From contig NZ_JAXCLX010000005.1 of NCBI RefSeq assembly GCF_034044635.1, forward strand, positions 54,807 to 118,806: 64,000 bases of DNA, given 5' to 3'. Below are positions 1-8,940 of the stretch, piece after piece; position 1 is the stretch's first letter; each line of letters begins with the position of its first letter. Source of the stretch: Dongia rigui. Its GTDB lineage: Bacteria; Pseudomonadota; Alphaproteobacteria; Dongiales; Dongiaceae. The notes under the pieces are model-generated. The model made no database searches. It was not told where the DNA came from and was given only the letters and a program-made list of their open reading frames with translations. The translations under genes and the position numbers were made by a program.

Positions 1-1
1 C

Positions 2-1021
2 AGCGTGCCAAAGAGCGCGCCGGTCCCAGCCGATCTCGATGCCGGCGTGCAGCCTGGCCTCTCCGCCGACCGCACCAATGCCCAATATACCGATGAATCG
101 CTGACGGCCCCCGGTGAAGCCGTGGCACGTCCGGCGGCTCCGGTCGCCGCGACACCGCCGGCACCCACCCCGGCACCGCTGCCGGCCGCCGCCACAGCCC
201 CTGCCGGCACCCCGGCGCCGCAGATCGCCGGTGTCACCCAGCAGCCGCTGACCCCGCCGGTCGTCGGCCAGTATCCGGCCCCGCAGATGACGCAGGTTGG
301 CACTGTGTCGCAAGGTTATGTCGGCACGCCCCAGCCCGGCTCGAAGCCCTTGGGCGGCGGCACCGTCGGCAACGGCTATATCGTTCAGCCTGGCGCCGTG
401 CCGCAGGCCTCCGCCCCCACCGTGGTGGCGACGCCGGTCATGGTCGATTACTCGTCGGTCGCTGCCGGTGGCACCTATGGTTATGCCTCCTACAGCCCCT
501 ATCAGCGCAACAACCCGGCGCAGGCCTATTACCGCTCGCCCTATGGCGTGACCCAGCCGGTCGCCTATGGCGGTGCCGCGTTGCAGCCGGGTGGTTTCCA
601 GCCCTATGCGCAGCCGGGCTACCAATCTTACGCGCCGGCCGCCGTGCCGCCGCTCCCCGCCGCCGGTCAGCCGGTCGGCGTGGTGTTCTTCAACAACGGC
701 TCGGCAAAGCTCGGCCGCGATGACCAGCGCGTGGTGAAGCAGATTGCCGAGATGCACCGCTATTACGGTGGTGTCGTGCGCATCGTCGGCCATGCCAGCC
801 AGCGTACCGGCAACATGAACCCCTACGCCCAAGACCAGGTGAATTACGCGGTCTCGATGAAGCGCGCCAACGCCATCGCTCGGGCGCTGACCCGTCGCGG
901 CGTGCCGGCTGGCCTCATCCAGGTGGCGGCCGCCGGTTCGGCCAACCCGGTCGCAGTGGAAACCATGCCGGTGGGCGAGGCGAACAACCGCCGCGTCGAG
1001 ATCTACCTGTCGGCCTATTAA
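2..1021 (+). CDS. OmpA-family outer-membrane/peptidoglycan-binding protein (5' end outside window)
   Basis: The frame is open to the left edge and the first in-frame start-like codon is a GTG at base 5 without a visible ribosome site, so the gene probably begins outside the window. Residues 1-220 of the visible part are low-complexity and rich in Pro, Ala, Gly, Gln and Tyr, like a cell-wall-spanning linker. Residues about 225-338 form an OmpA C-terminal domain: it starts GVVFFNNGSAKL, continues through a VRIVGHAS segment and ends with a NNRRVEIYL motif. The Asp and Arg that contact diaminopimelate in the family correspond to a region that here reads GHASQRTG and NNRRVE, so the usual GHTD motif is changed (Asp missing). 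Likely periplasmic, attached to peptidoglycan. Separated by 66 bp from hom, with no obvious functional link. Confidence 0.75.
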   Translation, partial: SVPKSAPVPADLDAGVQPGLSADRTNAQYTDESLTAPGEAVARPAAPVAATPPAPTPAPLPAAATAPAGTPAPQIAGVTQQPLTPPVVGQYPAPQMTQVGTVSQGYVGTPQPGSKPLGGGTVGNGYIVQPGAVPQASAPTVVATPVMVDYSSVAAGGTYGYASYSPYQRNNPAQAYYRSPYGVTQPVAYGGAALQPGGFQPYAQPGYQSYAPAAVPPLPAAGQPVGVVFFNNGSAKLGRDDQRVVKQIAEMHRYYGGVVRIVGHASQRTGNMNPYAQDQVNYAVSMKRANAIARALTRRGVPAGLIQVAAAGSANPVAVETMPVGEANNRRVEIYLSAY

Positions 1022-1087
1022 TTCCGGTTCTGAAAAAGTCGATCATGATCAATCTAGCGGGCTCGGCGCTGCCGAGAGGCGGCGCTT

Positions 1088-2392
1088 GTGGCCGCTGATC
1101 GAAAACCTCTTCGTATTGCTATCGCCGGCCTCGGCACGGTCGGGGCCGGCGTCATCGACGTCCTCCAGCAAAACGCCGAGATTCTTGCCAAGCATTGCCC
1201 GCGCCCGATCGTCGTCACCGCTGTTTCCGCGCGCGACAAATCAAAGGATCGCGGCCTCAATTTGAGCGGCGTCGATTGGGTCGATGACGCGGCCAAGCTC
1301 GCCGAGCATCCGAATGTCGATGTCGTCGTCGAGGTGATCGGCGGGTCCGAGGGCAAGGCCAAGGAACTGGTCGAAAAAGCCATCGCCAATAAAAAACATG
1401 TGGTGACCGCCAACAAGGCGCTGCTCGCCCATCACGGCACGGCGCTCGCTTTGGCCGCCGAACGCGCCGGCGTGGGCCTCGCTTACGAAGCGGCCGTGGC
1501 CGGCGGCATTCCGGTGATCAAGGCGATGCGCGAAGGCCTTGCCGCCAACCGCATCACCCAGGTCTACGGCATCCTCAACGGCACCTGTAACTATATCCTC
1601 ACGCAAATGCGCGAGACGGGGCGTGAGTTCGCCGATGTGCTGGCCGAGGCGCAGAAGCTGGGCTATGCCGAGGCGGATCCCAGTTTCGATGTCGACGGCG
1701 TCGATGCCGCGCACAAGCTCTCCATCCTCACCTCGGTCGCCTTTGGGGTTGCGGTCAATTTCGCCGGCGTGCGCATTTCCGGCATCCGCAATGTCTCGGC
1801 CATGGACATCGCCTATGCCGACGAGCTCGGCTATCGCATCAAGTTGCTGGGGATCGGCCGCCAGACGCCGCATGGCATTGAGCAGCGGGTCCATGCCTGC
1901 ATGGTGCCGGCCGCCAGCACCATCGCCAAGGTGGACGGGGTCTATAACGCCGTCGTCACCAGCGGCAATTTTGTGGGCGAGAACATCGCCATCGGCCGCG
2001 GTGCCGGTCGGGGACCCACTGCCTCGGCCATCGTCGCCGACCTCATGGACATCGCCCGCGGATTTATTTTGCCGGCTTTCTCCGCTCCGGCGGAAAGCCT
2101 GGAACCGGCAGCCCAGGCGCCTGTTGGGCTTCACGCCGGATCCTATTATCTGAGGTTGATGGTCGTTGATAAGCCGGGTGTCGTCGCCGACATCGCTGGT
2201 GTCATGCGCGACGAAAACGTCTCGCTGGAATCGATGATCCAGCGCGGTCGTTCGCCCAATGACCCGGTGCCGTTGGTCTTTACCACCCATGAAACCACCG
2301 AAGCGGCCGTCGGCCGCGTCGTAAAACGGCTTTCTGACATCAAATCGGTGCTGGAACCGGCGCATGTTCTGCCGATCGAGCCACTGAGTTAA
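1088..2392 (+). CDS. hom: Homoserine dehydrogenase
   Basis: Catalyses NAD(P)H-dependent reduction of aspartate semialdehyde to homoserine, the branch point to threonine and methionine. The 434-residue length is that of the monofunctional ACT-containing family. Residues about 9-135 are the NAD-binding domain with a GLGTVG loop; the middle domain carries the family segments NGTCNYIL and GYAEADPSFDVDG, the latter being the homoserine dehydrogenase signature. Residues about 353-428 are an ACT domain (starting LRLMVVDKPGVVADI), the usual site of threonine feedback inhibition. The GTG start at 1088 is chosen because GAGAGG lies just upstream and the protein start fits the family. It is followed 13 bp later by glpX and probably co-transcribed with it. 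Confidence 0.96.
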   Translation: MAADRKPLRIAIAGLGTVGAGVIDVLQQNAEILAKHCPRPIVVTAVSARDKSKDRGLNLSGVDWVDDAAKLAEHPNVDVVVEVIGGSEGKAKELVEKAIANKKHVVTANKALLAHHGTALALAAERAGVGLAYEAAVAGGIPVIKAMREGLAANRITQVYGILNGTCNYILTQMRETGREFADVLAEAQKLGYAEADPSFDVDGVDAAHKLSILTSVAFGVAVNFAGVRISGIRNVSAMDIAYADELGYRIKLLGIGRQTPHGIEQRVHACMVPAASTIAKVDGVYNAVVTSGNFVGENIAIGRGAGRGPTASAIVADLMDIARGFILPAFSAPAESLEPAAQAPVGLHAGSYYLRLMVVDKPGVVADIAGVMRDENVSLESMIQRGRSPNDPVPLVFTTHETTEAAVGRVVKRLSDIKSVLEPAHVLPIEPLS

Positions 2393-2405
2393 GGAGACTA
2401 GTCTG

Positions 2406-3365
2406 ATGGATCGCAATTTGGCCCTCGAGGCCGTCCGCGTCACCGAAGCAGCGGCCCTGGCCGCCTCCCGCCTGATGGGACGGGGTGACGAGAAGGCCGC
2501 CGACCAGGCCGCGGTCGACGCTATGCGTCGCGCCCTCAACGATCTGGATATCGACGGCACGGTCGTCATCGGCGAGGGCGAACGCGACGAGGCGCCGATG
2601 CTCTATATCGGCGAGAAGGTCGGCGCCGGCGGACCGAAGATCGACATCGCCCTCGACCCGCTCGAAGGCACCACGATTACGGCGAAGGGCGGCACCAACG
2701 CGCTGGCCGTGATCGCCATGGCGGAAGCCGGCGGGTTCTTGAATGCGCCCGACACCTATATGGAAAAGATCAGCGTCGGCCCCGGCCTCCCCGACAACCT
2801 CGTCGATCTCGATGCGTCGCCGGCCGAAAACCTCAAGGCGCTGGCCCAAGCCAAGAAGATGGAAATCAGCGACATCGTCGCCTGCATCCTCGACCGGCCG
2901 CGCCATGCCGACCTCATCGCCAAGGTACGCGCCACGGGTGCGCGCATCATGCTGATCTCGGACGGCGACGTGGCGGGCGTCATCGCCACCGCCAAGCCCG
3001 GCACCGGCGTCGACATTTACATGGGCCAGGGTGGCGCGCCTGAAGGCGTGCTGGCAGCTGCCGCCTTGCGTTGCATCGGCGGCCAGATGCAGGGCCGGCT
3101 CGTCTTCAGGAATGAAGACGAAAAGGCCCGTGCCGCGCGCTGGGGTGTCAAAGACCTCAACCGCAAATACGGCCTGATGGATCTCGCCAAGGGCGACGTG
3201 ATGTTTGCGGCCACGGGTGTGACGGACGGCCCGATGCTCAAAGGCGTCCGCCGCGGCGGCACCTGGGCCACCACGCAATCCATGATCATGCGCTCCAAAT
3301 CCGGCACCGTGCGCATCGTCGAGGCCCAGCACAACTGGACCATCAAGAAGCCGCAAGGCCTCTGA
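2406..3365 (+). CDS. glpX: Class II fructose-1,6-bisphosphatase
   Basis: Hydrolyses fructose 1,6-bisphosphate to fructose 6-phosphate in gluconeogenesis; the GlpX class is Mg/Mn dependent and cytosolic. The 319-residue product shows the metal and substrate motifs of the family: VIGEGERDEAPML near residue 55, DPLEGT near residue 83 and a late GDVMFAATGVTDG segment. An AAGGAG ribosome site lies 9 nt before the ATG. The hom-glpX-recJ order is a common alphaproteobacterial arrangement. No unusual feature is seen. Confidence 0.96.
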   Translation: MDRNLALEAVRVTEAAALAASRLMGRGDEKAADQAAVDAMRRALNDLDIDGTVVIGEGERDEAPMLYIGEKVGAGGPKIDIALDPLEGTTITAKGGTNALAVIAMAEAGGFLNAPDTYMEKISVGPGLPDNLVDLDASPAENLKALAQAKKMEISDIVACILDRPRHADLIAKVRATGARIMLISDGDVAGVIATAKPGTGVDIYMGQGGAPEGVLAAAALRCIGGQMQGRLVFRNEDEKARAARWGVKDLNRKYGLMDLAKGDVMFAATGVTDGPMLKGVRRGGTWATTQSMIMRSKSGTVRIVEAQHNWTIKKPQGL

Positions 3366-3388
3366 TGTGTCGGGTGCGATAGCTAGCA

Positions 3389-3495
3389 CCCCTCACCCCG
3401 ACCCTCTCCCCACTTCGTGGGGCGAGGGAGTTCCGATCGAGCCCGCCCTAAAAGCCCCTCGCCCCTTTGGGGAGAGGGGTTGGGGTGAGGGGTTC
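3389..3495. repeat. Intergenic palindromic repeat, family A, copy 1
   Basis: About 107 bp of two imperfect inverted modules: a left half beginning CCCCTCACCCCGACCCTCTC and a right half ending GGAGAGGGGTTGGGGTGAGG. Each half also contains a small hairpin (CCCCACTTCGTGGGG and CCCCTTTGGGG). Related copies are at 44939, 48975, 50287 and 53764. This copy fills the gap between glpX and recJ and ends 8 bp before the recJ start, so its GAGGGG may serve as part of the recJ ribosome site. Confidence 0.85.
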
Positions 3496-3503
3496 TTGAG
3501 CCA

Positions 3504-5285
3504 ATGACCACAACCGAAGCCTTCCTCGGCGTCGCGCGCTCGGCCTGCGGGCGGCTCTGGCGGCAACGCCCTTATGACGATCGCTTGGGCCTCGCCATCG
3601 CCCAGCGCGAGGGCGTGCCTGAGCTCATTGGCCAGCTGCTGGCCTCGCGCGGCCAGACGATCGACAGTGCCGCCGCCTATCTCACCCCGCGGCTTCGTGA
3701 CCAGATGCCGGATCCGTCGCTGTTCCGCGACATGGACAAGGCGGCGACGCGCATTGCCGATGCCATCGCCGGCAATGAGCAGATGGCGATCTTCGGCGAT
3801 TACGACGTCGACGGCGCCACCTCATCCGCCTTGCTGCTGCGTTTCTTCGCGGCGGTGGGCGCCAAGGCGCCAATCCTTTATGTCCCGGACCGCCTCACCG
3901 AAGGCTACGGCCCCAACGCGCCGGCGATGCGTAAGCTCAGCGATGCTGGCGCGAAGCTCGTCATCACGGTGGATTGCGGCATCACCGCCTTCGAACCCTT
4001 GGCGGCGGCCAAGGATGCCGGCCTCGATGTCGTCGTGGTCGATCATCACGTCGCAGAACCCCGCCTTCCCGTGGCGCATGCCGTGGTCAATCCCAATCGC
4101 CTCGATGAGGCGCCGGGCTATGGCCAGCTGGCCGCCGTCGGTGTCGCCTTCCTCGTGGTGGTCGCCACCAACCGCGTGTTGCGCACACGCGGCTATTACA
4201 CCGACAGCCGCATTGAGCCCGACCTCATGCAATGGCTCGACATCGTGGCCTTAGGGACAGTGGCCGACGTGGTGCCCTTGACCGGCATCAACCGCGCGCT
4301 GGTGGCGCAAGGGTTGAAGGTCATGGGCGGGCGCCAGAATATCGGCCTCAATGCCTTGTCGGATGTGGCGCGCATCAATGAACGGCCCAGCGCCTATCAT
4401 GCGGGTTTCCTGCTGGGGCCGCGCGTCAATGCCGGCGGCCGCGTCGGGCGCTCCGATCTCGGTGCCCGCCTCCTCTCCAGCAACGACGCCGAATTCGCAC
4501 GCGAAATCGCCGCCGAACTTGATGCCCTCAACACCGAGCGCCGCGACATCGAAACCCGCGTGCTCGATGCCGCCATCATGACGGCCGAAGCTCATGCCGC
4601 GGAAAGCCCCTATCTCATCTTCGCCTGCGGCGAAAACTGGCATCCCGGCGTCATCGGCATCGTCGCCGGCAGGCTGAAGGAACGCTACCAGCGCCCCGCT
4701 TGCGTGGTGGCGGTCGAGAACGGCATCGGCAAGGGCTCCGGCCGGTCGGTCGGCAATCTGCATCTCGGCAACGCCATCATCGCCGCACGCGAGGCCGGTA
4801 TCCTCACCAAGGGCGGCGGCCACGCCATGGCGGCGGGCTTCGAGGTCGACCAGGCGCGTCTGCGCGATCTGCAGACCTTCCTGCAGCAGCGCTTCGACAC
4901 CGACATGAAAGGCGAAGCCCTGATGCCGGTGCTCGATATCGACGCGGCACTCCAGCCCCGGGGTGCTACCACCGATCTCCTCAACATGCTGGAACGCATG
5001 GGCCCGTTCGGCGCCGGCAACGCGGAACCACGCTTCGTCTTCCCCAATGTGCGCCTCGCCTTCGCCGATGTGGTGGGCGGCGCGCATCTCCGCCTCCAGC
5101 TCGAAGGCGCCGACGGCGCCAGGTTGAAGGCCATCGCCTTCCGCTGCCTCGACACGGAACTAGGTGCACGCCTCACCAGCGCCCGCGGCATGCGCCTCCA
5201 CCTCGCCGGCCACCTCCGCCGCGACACCTGGCAAGGCCGCGACAACGTCCAACTCATCGTCGAAGACGCGGCGCTGGCAGGGTAG
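3504..5285 (+). CDS. recJ: Single-stranded-DNA-specific exonuclease RecJ
   Basis: 5'-3' exonuclease on single-stranded DNA, acting in RecF-type recombination, base excision and mismatch repair. The 593-residue length is typical. DHH-domain motifs are present in order: DYDVDG at residues 99-104, a VDCG segment near 157 and DHH at 180-182. The DHHA1 domain carries GGGHAMAAGF at about residue 435, and the C-terminal OB-fold region has an FGAGNAEPRF motif. All expected Mn-binding Asp/His residues seem intact. It lies directly behind the family A repeat; 73 bp later comes an unrelated hypothetical gene. Confidence 0.96.
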   Translation: MTTTEAFLGVARSACGRLWRQRPYDDRLGLAIAQREGVPELIGQLLASRGQTIDSAAAYLTPRLRDQMPDPSLFRDMDKAATRIADAIAGNEQMAIFGDYDVDGATSSALLLRFFAAVGAKAPILYVPDRLTEGYGPNAPAMRKLSDAGAKLVITVDCGITAFEPLAAAKDAGLDVVVVDHHVAEPRLPVAHAVVNPNRLDEAPGYGQLAAVGVAFLVVVATNRVLRTRGYYTDSRIEPDLMQWLDIVALGTVADVVPLTGINRALVAQGLKVMGGRQNIGLNALSDVARINERPSAYHAGFLLGPRVNAGGRVGRSDLGARLLSSNDAEFAREIAAELDALNTERRDIETRVLDAAIMTAEAHAAESPYLIFACGENWHPGVIGIVAGRLKERYQRPACVVAVENGIGKGSGRSVGNLHLGNAIIAAREAGILTKGGGHAMAAGFEVDQARLRDLQTFLQQRFDTDMKGEALMPVLDIDAALQPRGATTDLLNMLERMGPFGAGNAEPRFVFPNVRLAFADVVGGAHLRLQLEGADGARLKAIAFRCLDTELGARLTSARGMRLHLAGHLRRDTWQGRDNVQLIVEDAALAG

Positions 5286-5358
5286 GCGCGGCGGACATCG
5301 CGGAAATGGCACACGGTTTGCGTGTACGGCGTCATGTCGCCAAACCGGAGGCCGTTTC

Positions 5359-6213
5359 ATGTACGTGTCCAACTCCAGTGCCTATCATCTCATTTCTGGC
5401 CGGAATGGCGCAGTCGGAGCCACGGATAGTGGCTTTGCCGACCATTTGGCGTCAGCATACGCCGCCGCAAACGACCACGGCGTTGCTGATCCCGACCCGG
5501 TCAATGCGGCAGCTCTTGTGGCGGCAAGGCAGGCGGTGGCGGAACAGAAGTCCTGGATAGAGGGCAATTTTCGCCGCTCGAGCCGTGACCTCGCGGCGTC
5601 ATTACCCGATGCCGATCGTGAAAAGCTGCAGATACTCGTGGATGAGGGCAAAATCAGCTGGGCCGAAATCGACGCCGGGTTCGACACCTGGATCAAGCAG
5701 GTGACGGCCTACCAGCTTGCGACGGACGGTGCGTCACTCGACAAGATGCCGGCCGATTGGAAGGCGCGGAAAGATGCCTGGGATGTCTACCAGAATTGGG
5801 ATATGGCCCGGCGCGAAGGTCGAGCGGCAATCTCGGTTCGATACGGCGAAAAAGTTGCCGAACTGATGGCGGCCGATCCGGGCCCGACGGAAGGCACCGA
5901 TACCGACCCACAGGCGACGGCAAAGCTCCTCGCCCGCCAGGGCGTCCTCGACAGATATCGACAGATCATGGACCAGGAACTCGCCAGCCTCGACGAACGC
6001 CTTGGCGCACAGCCACCTCGACCTAACGCTTTGCCTGTCGGTTTCAATCCCTACGAAATGGCGCAGTTCGAAGCGCGCCTCTCACCTGCTGACAAGATCG
6101 CTGCGGCCAAACTTGAAGGCATGGACTTCAATCTTTCCGACGCCCTCAAGGATGCCATCGACCACCTCGCCAGCGAGATCGTCGCTAATGTTGCTAGGCT
6201 GGCGGGAGACTGA
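5359..6213 (+). CDS. Hypothetical protein, alpha-helical, 284 aa
   Basis: I do not recognise this protein. The start at 5359 is preferred over upstream codons in the same frame because CCGGAGG lies 8 nt before this ATG and the upstream part overlaps recJ. The product has no signal peptide or membrane segment. It looks helical and charged (a Trp-rich centre near residues 125-155 with repeated AWD/NWD/DWK-type segments) and has the short motif DEGKISWAEIDAGFDTW at about residues 97-113. The last part is rich in Asp and Leu. Codon use is close to that of its neighbours but the gene seems a lone unit between recJ and the convergent DUF2062 gene. Confidence 0.75.
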   Translation: MYVSNSSAYHLISGRNGAVGATDSGFADHLASAYAAANDHGVADPDPVNAAALVAARQAVAEQKSWIEGNFRRSSRDLAASLPDADREKLQILVDEGKISWAEIDAGFDTWIKQVTAYQLATDGASLDKMPADWKARKDAWDVYQNWDMARREGRAAISVRYGEKVAELMAADPGPTEGTDTDPQATAKLLARQGVLDRYRQIMDQELASLDERLGAQPPRPNALPVGFNPYEMAQFEARLSPADKIAAAKLEGMDFNLSDALKDAIDHLASEIVANVARLAGD

Positions 6214-6234
6214 TATCGGCCGATTGGTGCGGAG

Positions 6235-6810
6235 TTACTGTCGGCGTGCCCTTCGCGCCGCCTTCTCCCGCCGATACGCCTCGACGAACTTGAGACTCCC
6301 CCAATAGCCCAGGCCGCCCACCAGTGCCGCCCACGGAATGCTGCCCACCAGCATGGTGAGGCCCCAGTCTTCGAGGAGGATCTTGGCGAGCAGTTCGGCG
6401 TTTTGCAGCAGGGTGCGGTCACCTTCGTGGAGGTCGCGGGCGAGGAGGGCGAAATCGGCGTAGCCGGAGAGATGGCCCCAATGGCCGAACATCATCTGCC
6501 CGGTGACATAGAGCAGGTAATAGATCGGCACGGCGGTGAGCGGGTTCGAGGCCCAGGTCCAGGCCAAGGCGAGGATCAGGCTGAAATGGAGTTTAGGCGC
6601 CCGCGCCGTCGCCGCCCACAAGGCGCCGGCAATGAGCGTGTGGAGGCCAATGGTCGGCGTGAAGGCGAGGATGAGGCCCAAAGCCGTGCCGCGGGCGGCG
6701 AATTGCGGCGGGTGGTTTGAGCGCAACAGCGGCAGCACCAGCTTGTGACGCAGCAGGCGATAGAGCCCGTTGCGGTTCCGGCTGCTGTGGTTGTGCTTGC
6801 GCCGGCTCAC
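6235..6810 (-). CDS. DUF2062 membrane protein (copy 1, behind the glutamine-synthetase-family gene)
   Basis: About 191 residues read from a GTG at 6810, 10 bp after the stop of the glutamine-synthetase-family gene, so very likely its operon partner; an upstream extension would overlap that gene. DUF2062 hallmarks are present: RSNHPPQFAARGTALGL before the first membrane helix, an ALAWTWASNPLTAVPIYY segment and a C-terminal DWGLTMLVGSIPWA helix. Three membrane helices are likely. The function of DUF2062 is not established. It is one of three paralogues within 3.3 kb. Confidence 0.85.
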   Translation of the reverse strand: MSRRKHNHSSRNRNGLYRLLRHKLVLPLLRSNHPPQFAARGTALGLILAFTPTIGLHTLIAGALWAATARAPKLHFSLILALAWTWASNPLTAVPIYYLLYVTGQMMFGHWGHLSGYADFALLARDLHEGDRTLLQNAELLAKILLEDWGLTMLVGSIPWAALVGGLGYWGSLKFVEAYRREKAARRARRQ

Positions 6811-6820
6811 AGAGGGCTGC

Positions 6821-8248
6821 TCACAGATACCAGTCGTATTCCCGCGGGCTGATCGCGTCGTAGAATTTTTCGAGCTCCGCCAGGCGCGCATCGACATAGA
6901 GGTCGAGGCATTCCTTCTCGATATACTGGGGCAGGATCTTCGCCTTCGCGAGATGGGCGAGGGCGGGGGCAAATTTGAAGGGAATGCGCGGATCGGCCGG
7001 GCGCTTGAAATCGCCGGTCTCGGCGGGCTTGCCCGGATCGATCTCGTTCTCGATCCCGTAGGCGATGCCGGCCAGAATCGCCGCCATGGCGAGATAGGGG
7101 TTGGCATCGGCGCCGGCAACGCGGTGCTCGATACGCCGCGCCTTGTTGCCGCCGGCGGGAATCCGGAACGCGACGGTGCGGTTGTTATGGCCCCATTCCG
7201 GGCTCATCGGCACGTTGTTGCCGGCCACGTAACGGCGGCTGGCATTGGGGTTGGCGCCGAAGATCGCCATGCTTTCCGCCATCGTCGCCTGTAGCCCGCC
7301 GATGGCATGACGCAGCAGGGCCTCGCCCTTCGCCCCCGTCTCACCGAAGAGGTTCTTCCCGGCCTTGTCGATCAGGCTCACATGCACATGCATGCCGCTG
7401 CCGGCGGCGTGGAGGAAGGGCTTCGACATGAAGGTGGCGTTGTAGCCGAGCTCGCGCGCCGTCCCCTTGATGCAGCGCTTCAAAAGCACCGCGTTGTCGC
7501 AGGCGGCGACCGCGTCCGGCTGGTGCTTCAAATTGATCTCGAATTGTCCGGGCGAATATTCGGTGATCGCGGCCGAGGCCGGAATCCCTTGCGCCTCGGC
7601 ATGGTGGGCAGCGCGCCGGATGAAGGTCGCATAGGCGTCGAGATCGTCCATGCTATAGGGCTGCTTCGATGTCTCGACCAGGCCCGTCACCGGATTCTTC
7701 GGCGGCATCGGCGTGCCACCCGCATCGCGGGCGGGATCGAGCAGATAGAATTCCAGCTCCACCGCCACCATCGGGATGACGCCCAGTTTTTCCAGCCGCG
7801 CCAGCGTGCCTTGAAGGGCCGCGCGCGGGCAGTATTTCGACGGGTTGCCGGCGTTGCTTTCGCCCTTGATGAAGGGGTCATGCATCTGGAGGAGGACCTG
7901 CGCCGTCGGATGATCGGCCCAGGGCACGGGGGCGAGGCGCCCGGGAATCGGCCGCGCCGTGCCGTCGGGATCGCCCATCGCTTCCGAGCGTCCGCCGGGA
8001 TCGAGATCGTCGCCGGTCGGGTCGAGGAAGAGGAGGCAGCGCGGCATCTCGACGCCGCTCTCCCAGATCTTGCGCGCTTCGCCCACGGGGAAACGTTTGC
8101 CGCGCAGGAAACCGTTCATGTCATGGACGAAAACATCGACTTCCGACGTCTTGGGATAGCGTTTCAAGAAAGCATCGAACTCAGCCGTGCTGGTTGTCGT
8201 CGCATTCTTCTTCGCTGCCGCAAGCTTCGTTGCCGGTGTCCTGGCCAT
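6821..8248 (-). CDS. Glutamine synthetase family protein, probably gamma-glutamylpolyamine synthetase
   Basis: About 475 residues; ATG at 8248 preferred over a TTG six codons upstream. The N-terminal beta-grasp has DVFVHDMNGFLRGKR, and the catalytic domain shows MHVHVSL, NNRTVAFRIPAG and the ARRIEHRVAGADANPYL end that is typical of the PuuA/GlnT-like branch rather than assimilatory GlnA. There is no adenylylation-site Tyr motif of GlnA visible. The family ligates glutamate to ammonia or to an amine such as putrescine, with ATP. Neighbours are three DUF2062 proteins and, upstream, a GntR/FCD regulator; no other polyamine-catabolic gene is in view, so the substrate is uncertain. Confidence 0.9.
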   Translation of the reverse strand: MARTPATKLAAAKKNATTTSTAEFDAFLKRYPKTSEVDVFVHDMNGFLRGKRFPVGEARKIWESGVEMPRCLLFLDPTGDDLDPGGRSEAMGDPDGTARPIPGRLAPVPWADHPTAQVLLQMHDPFIKGESNAGNPSKYCPRAALQGTLARLEKLGVIPMVAVELEFYLLDPARDAGGTPMPPKNPVTGLVETSKQPYSMDDLDAYATFIRRAAHHAEAQGIPASAAITEYSPGQFEINLKHQPDAVAACDNAVLLKRCIKGTARELGYNATFMSKPFLHAAGSGMHVHVSLIDKAGKNLFGETGAKGEALLRHAIGGLQATMAESMAIFGANPNASRRYVAGNNVPMSPEWGHNNRTVAFRIPAGGNKARRIEHRVAGADANPYLAMAAILAGIAYGIENEIDPGKPAETGDFKRPADPRIPFKFAPALAHLAKAKILPQYIEKECLDLYVDARLAELEKFYDAISPREYDWYL

Positions 8249-8322
8249 GATGGTTAATACCCGCAAGTTGAATCCGGGGCGACCCTAGCCACAGCAAGGT
8301 GATGAATCAAGCCAAGCCAGCT

Positions 8323-8940
8323 TTACGCCAGATCGGGGTGGGTGCGGCGATGGCGCTTCTTCATCCGTTCGGCACGGGCATGGCGATAGGCGCGCACGAA
8401 TTTGAGGGTATAGCGATAGCTGAGCCAGCCGAGGCCGAACGCCCAAGGGAGCGACCCCACCAGCATGGTGACGCCCCAATCGAGGATCAGCACCCGTGCC
8501 AGCGCTTGCATCTGCTGGAGCGCCGAAAGCTCGGCGGTGAAGATGCCGTCCCACATCGCCCGAAAATCGGCAAAGCCGGAGAGGCGGTTCCATTGCCCGA
8601 ACATGACCTGCCCGGTCAGATAGAAGACGTAATAGCAGGGGATGGCGGTGAAGGCATTGGTGACCCAGGTCCAGGCGATGGCGAGGAGCACGTTGAAATC
8701 AAGCCGCGGCGTACGGCGCAGCAGAAACCAGGTGATCAGCACCAACGGCGTCTGGATCCCGACCGAGGGGGTAAAGGCCCAGAACACGCCGACGAAGGAA
8801 CCCCTGGCCGCATGCTGGGGCGAATGGCGGCTGCGCATCATCGGGATGGCGAGGCGATAGCGCAGCATGCGCGCAAGACGCTGCCACAGGGTCCGGGGGG
8901 ATTGGAGGCGGGTTTTTACCTCCGGCATTGCAGAAGTCAT
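8323..8940 (-). CDS. DUF2062 membrane protein (copy 2)
   Basis: 205 residues from the ATG at 8940. This ATG overlaps the stop codon of the upstream paralogue (ATGA at 8937-8940), which indicates translational coupling and excludes longer starts. DUF2062 features: MMRSRHSPQHAARGSFVG before the first helix, a LAIAWTWVTNAFTAIPCYY segment, and DWGVTMLVGSLPWAFGLGWL near the end; about three membrane helices with a basic C-terminal tail (ARAERMKKRHRR). Function unknown. Confidence 0.88.
   Translation of the reverse strand: MTSAMPEVKTRLQSPRTLWQRLARMLRYRLAIPMMRSRHSPQHAARGSFVGVFWAFTPSVGIQTPLVLITWFLLRRTPRLDFNVLLAIAWTWVTNAFTAIPCYYVFYLTGQVMFGQWNRLSGFADFRAMWDGIFTAELSALQQMQALARVLILDWGVTMLVGSLPWAFGLGWLSYRYTLKFVRAYRHARAERMKKRHRRTHPDLA

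Noticed and set aside
6811..7119. A longer start for the DUF2062 gene at 7119
   Set aside because: The extra 103 codons overlap the glutamine-synthetase-family gene and have its antisense-like Ser/Pro/Arg composition.
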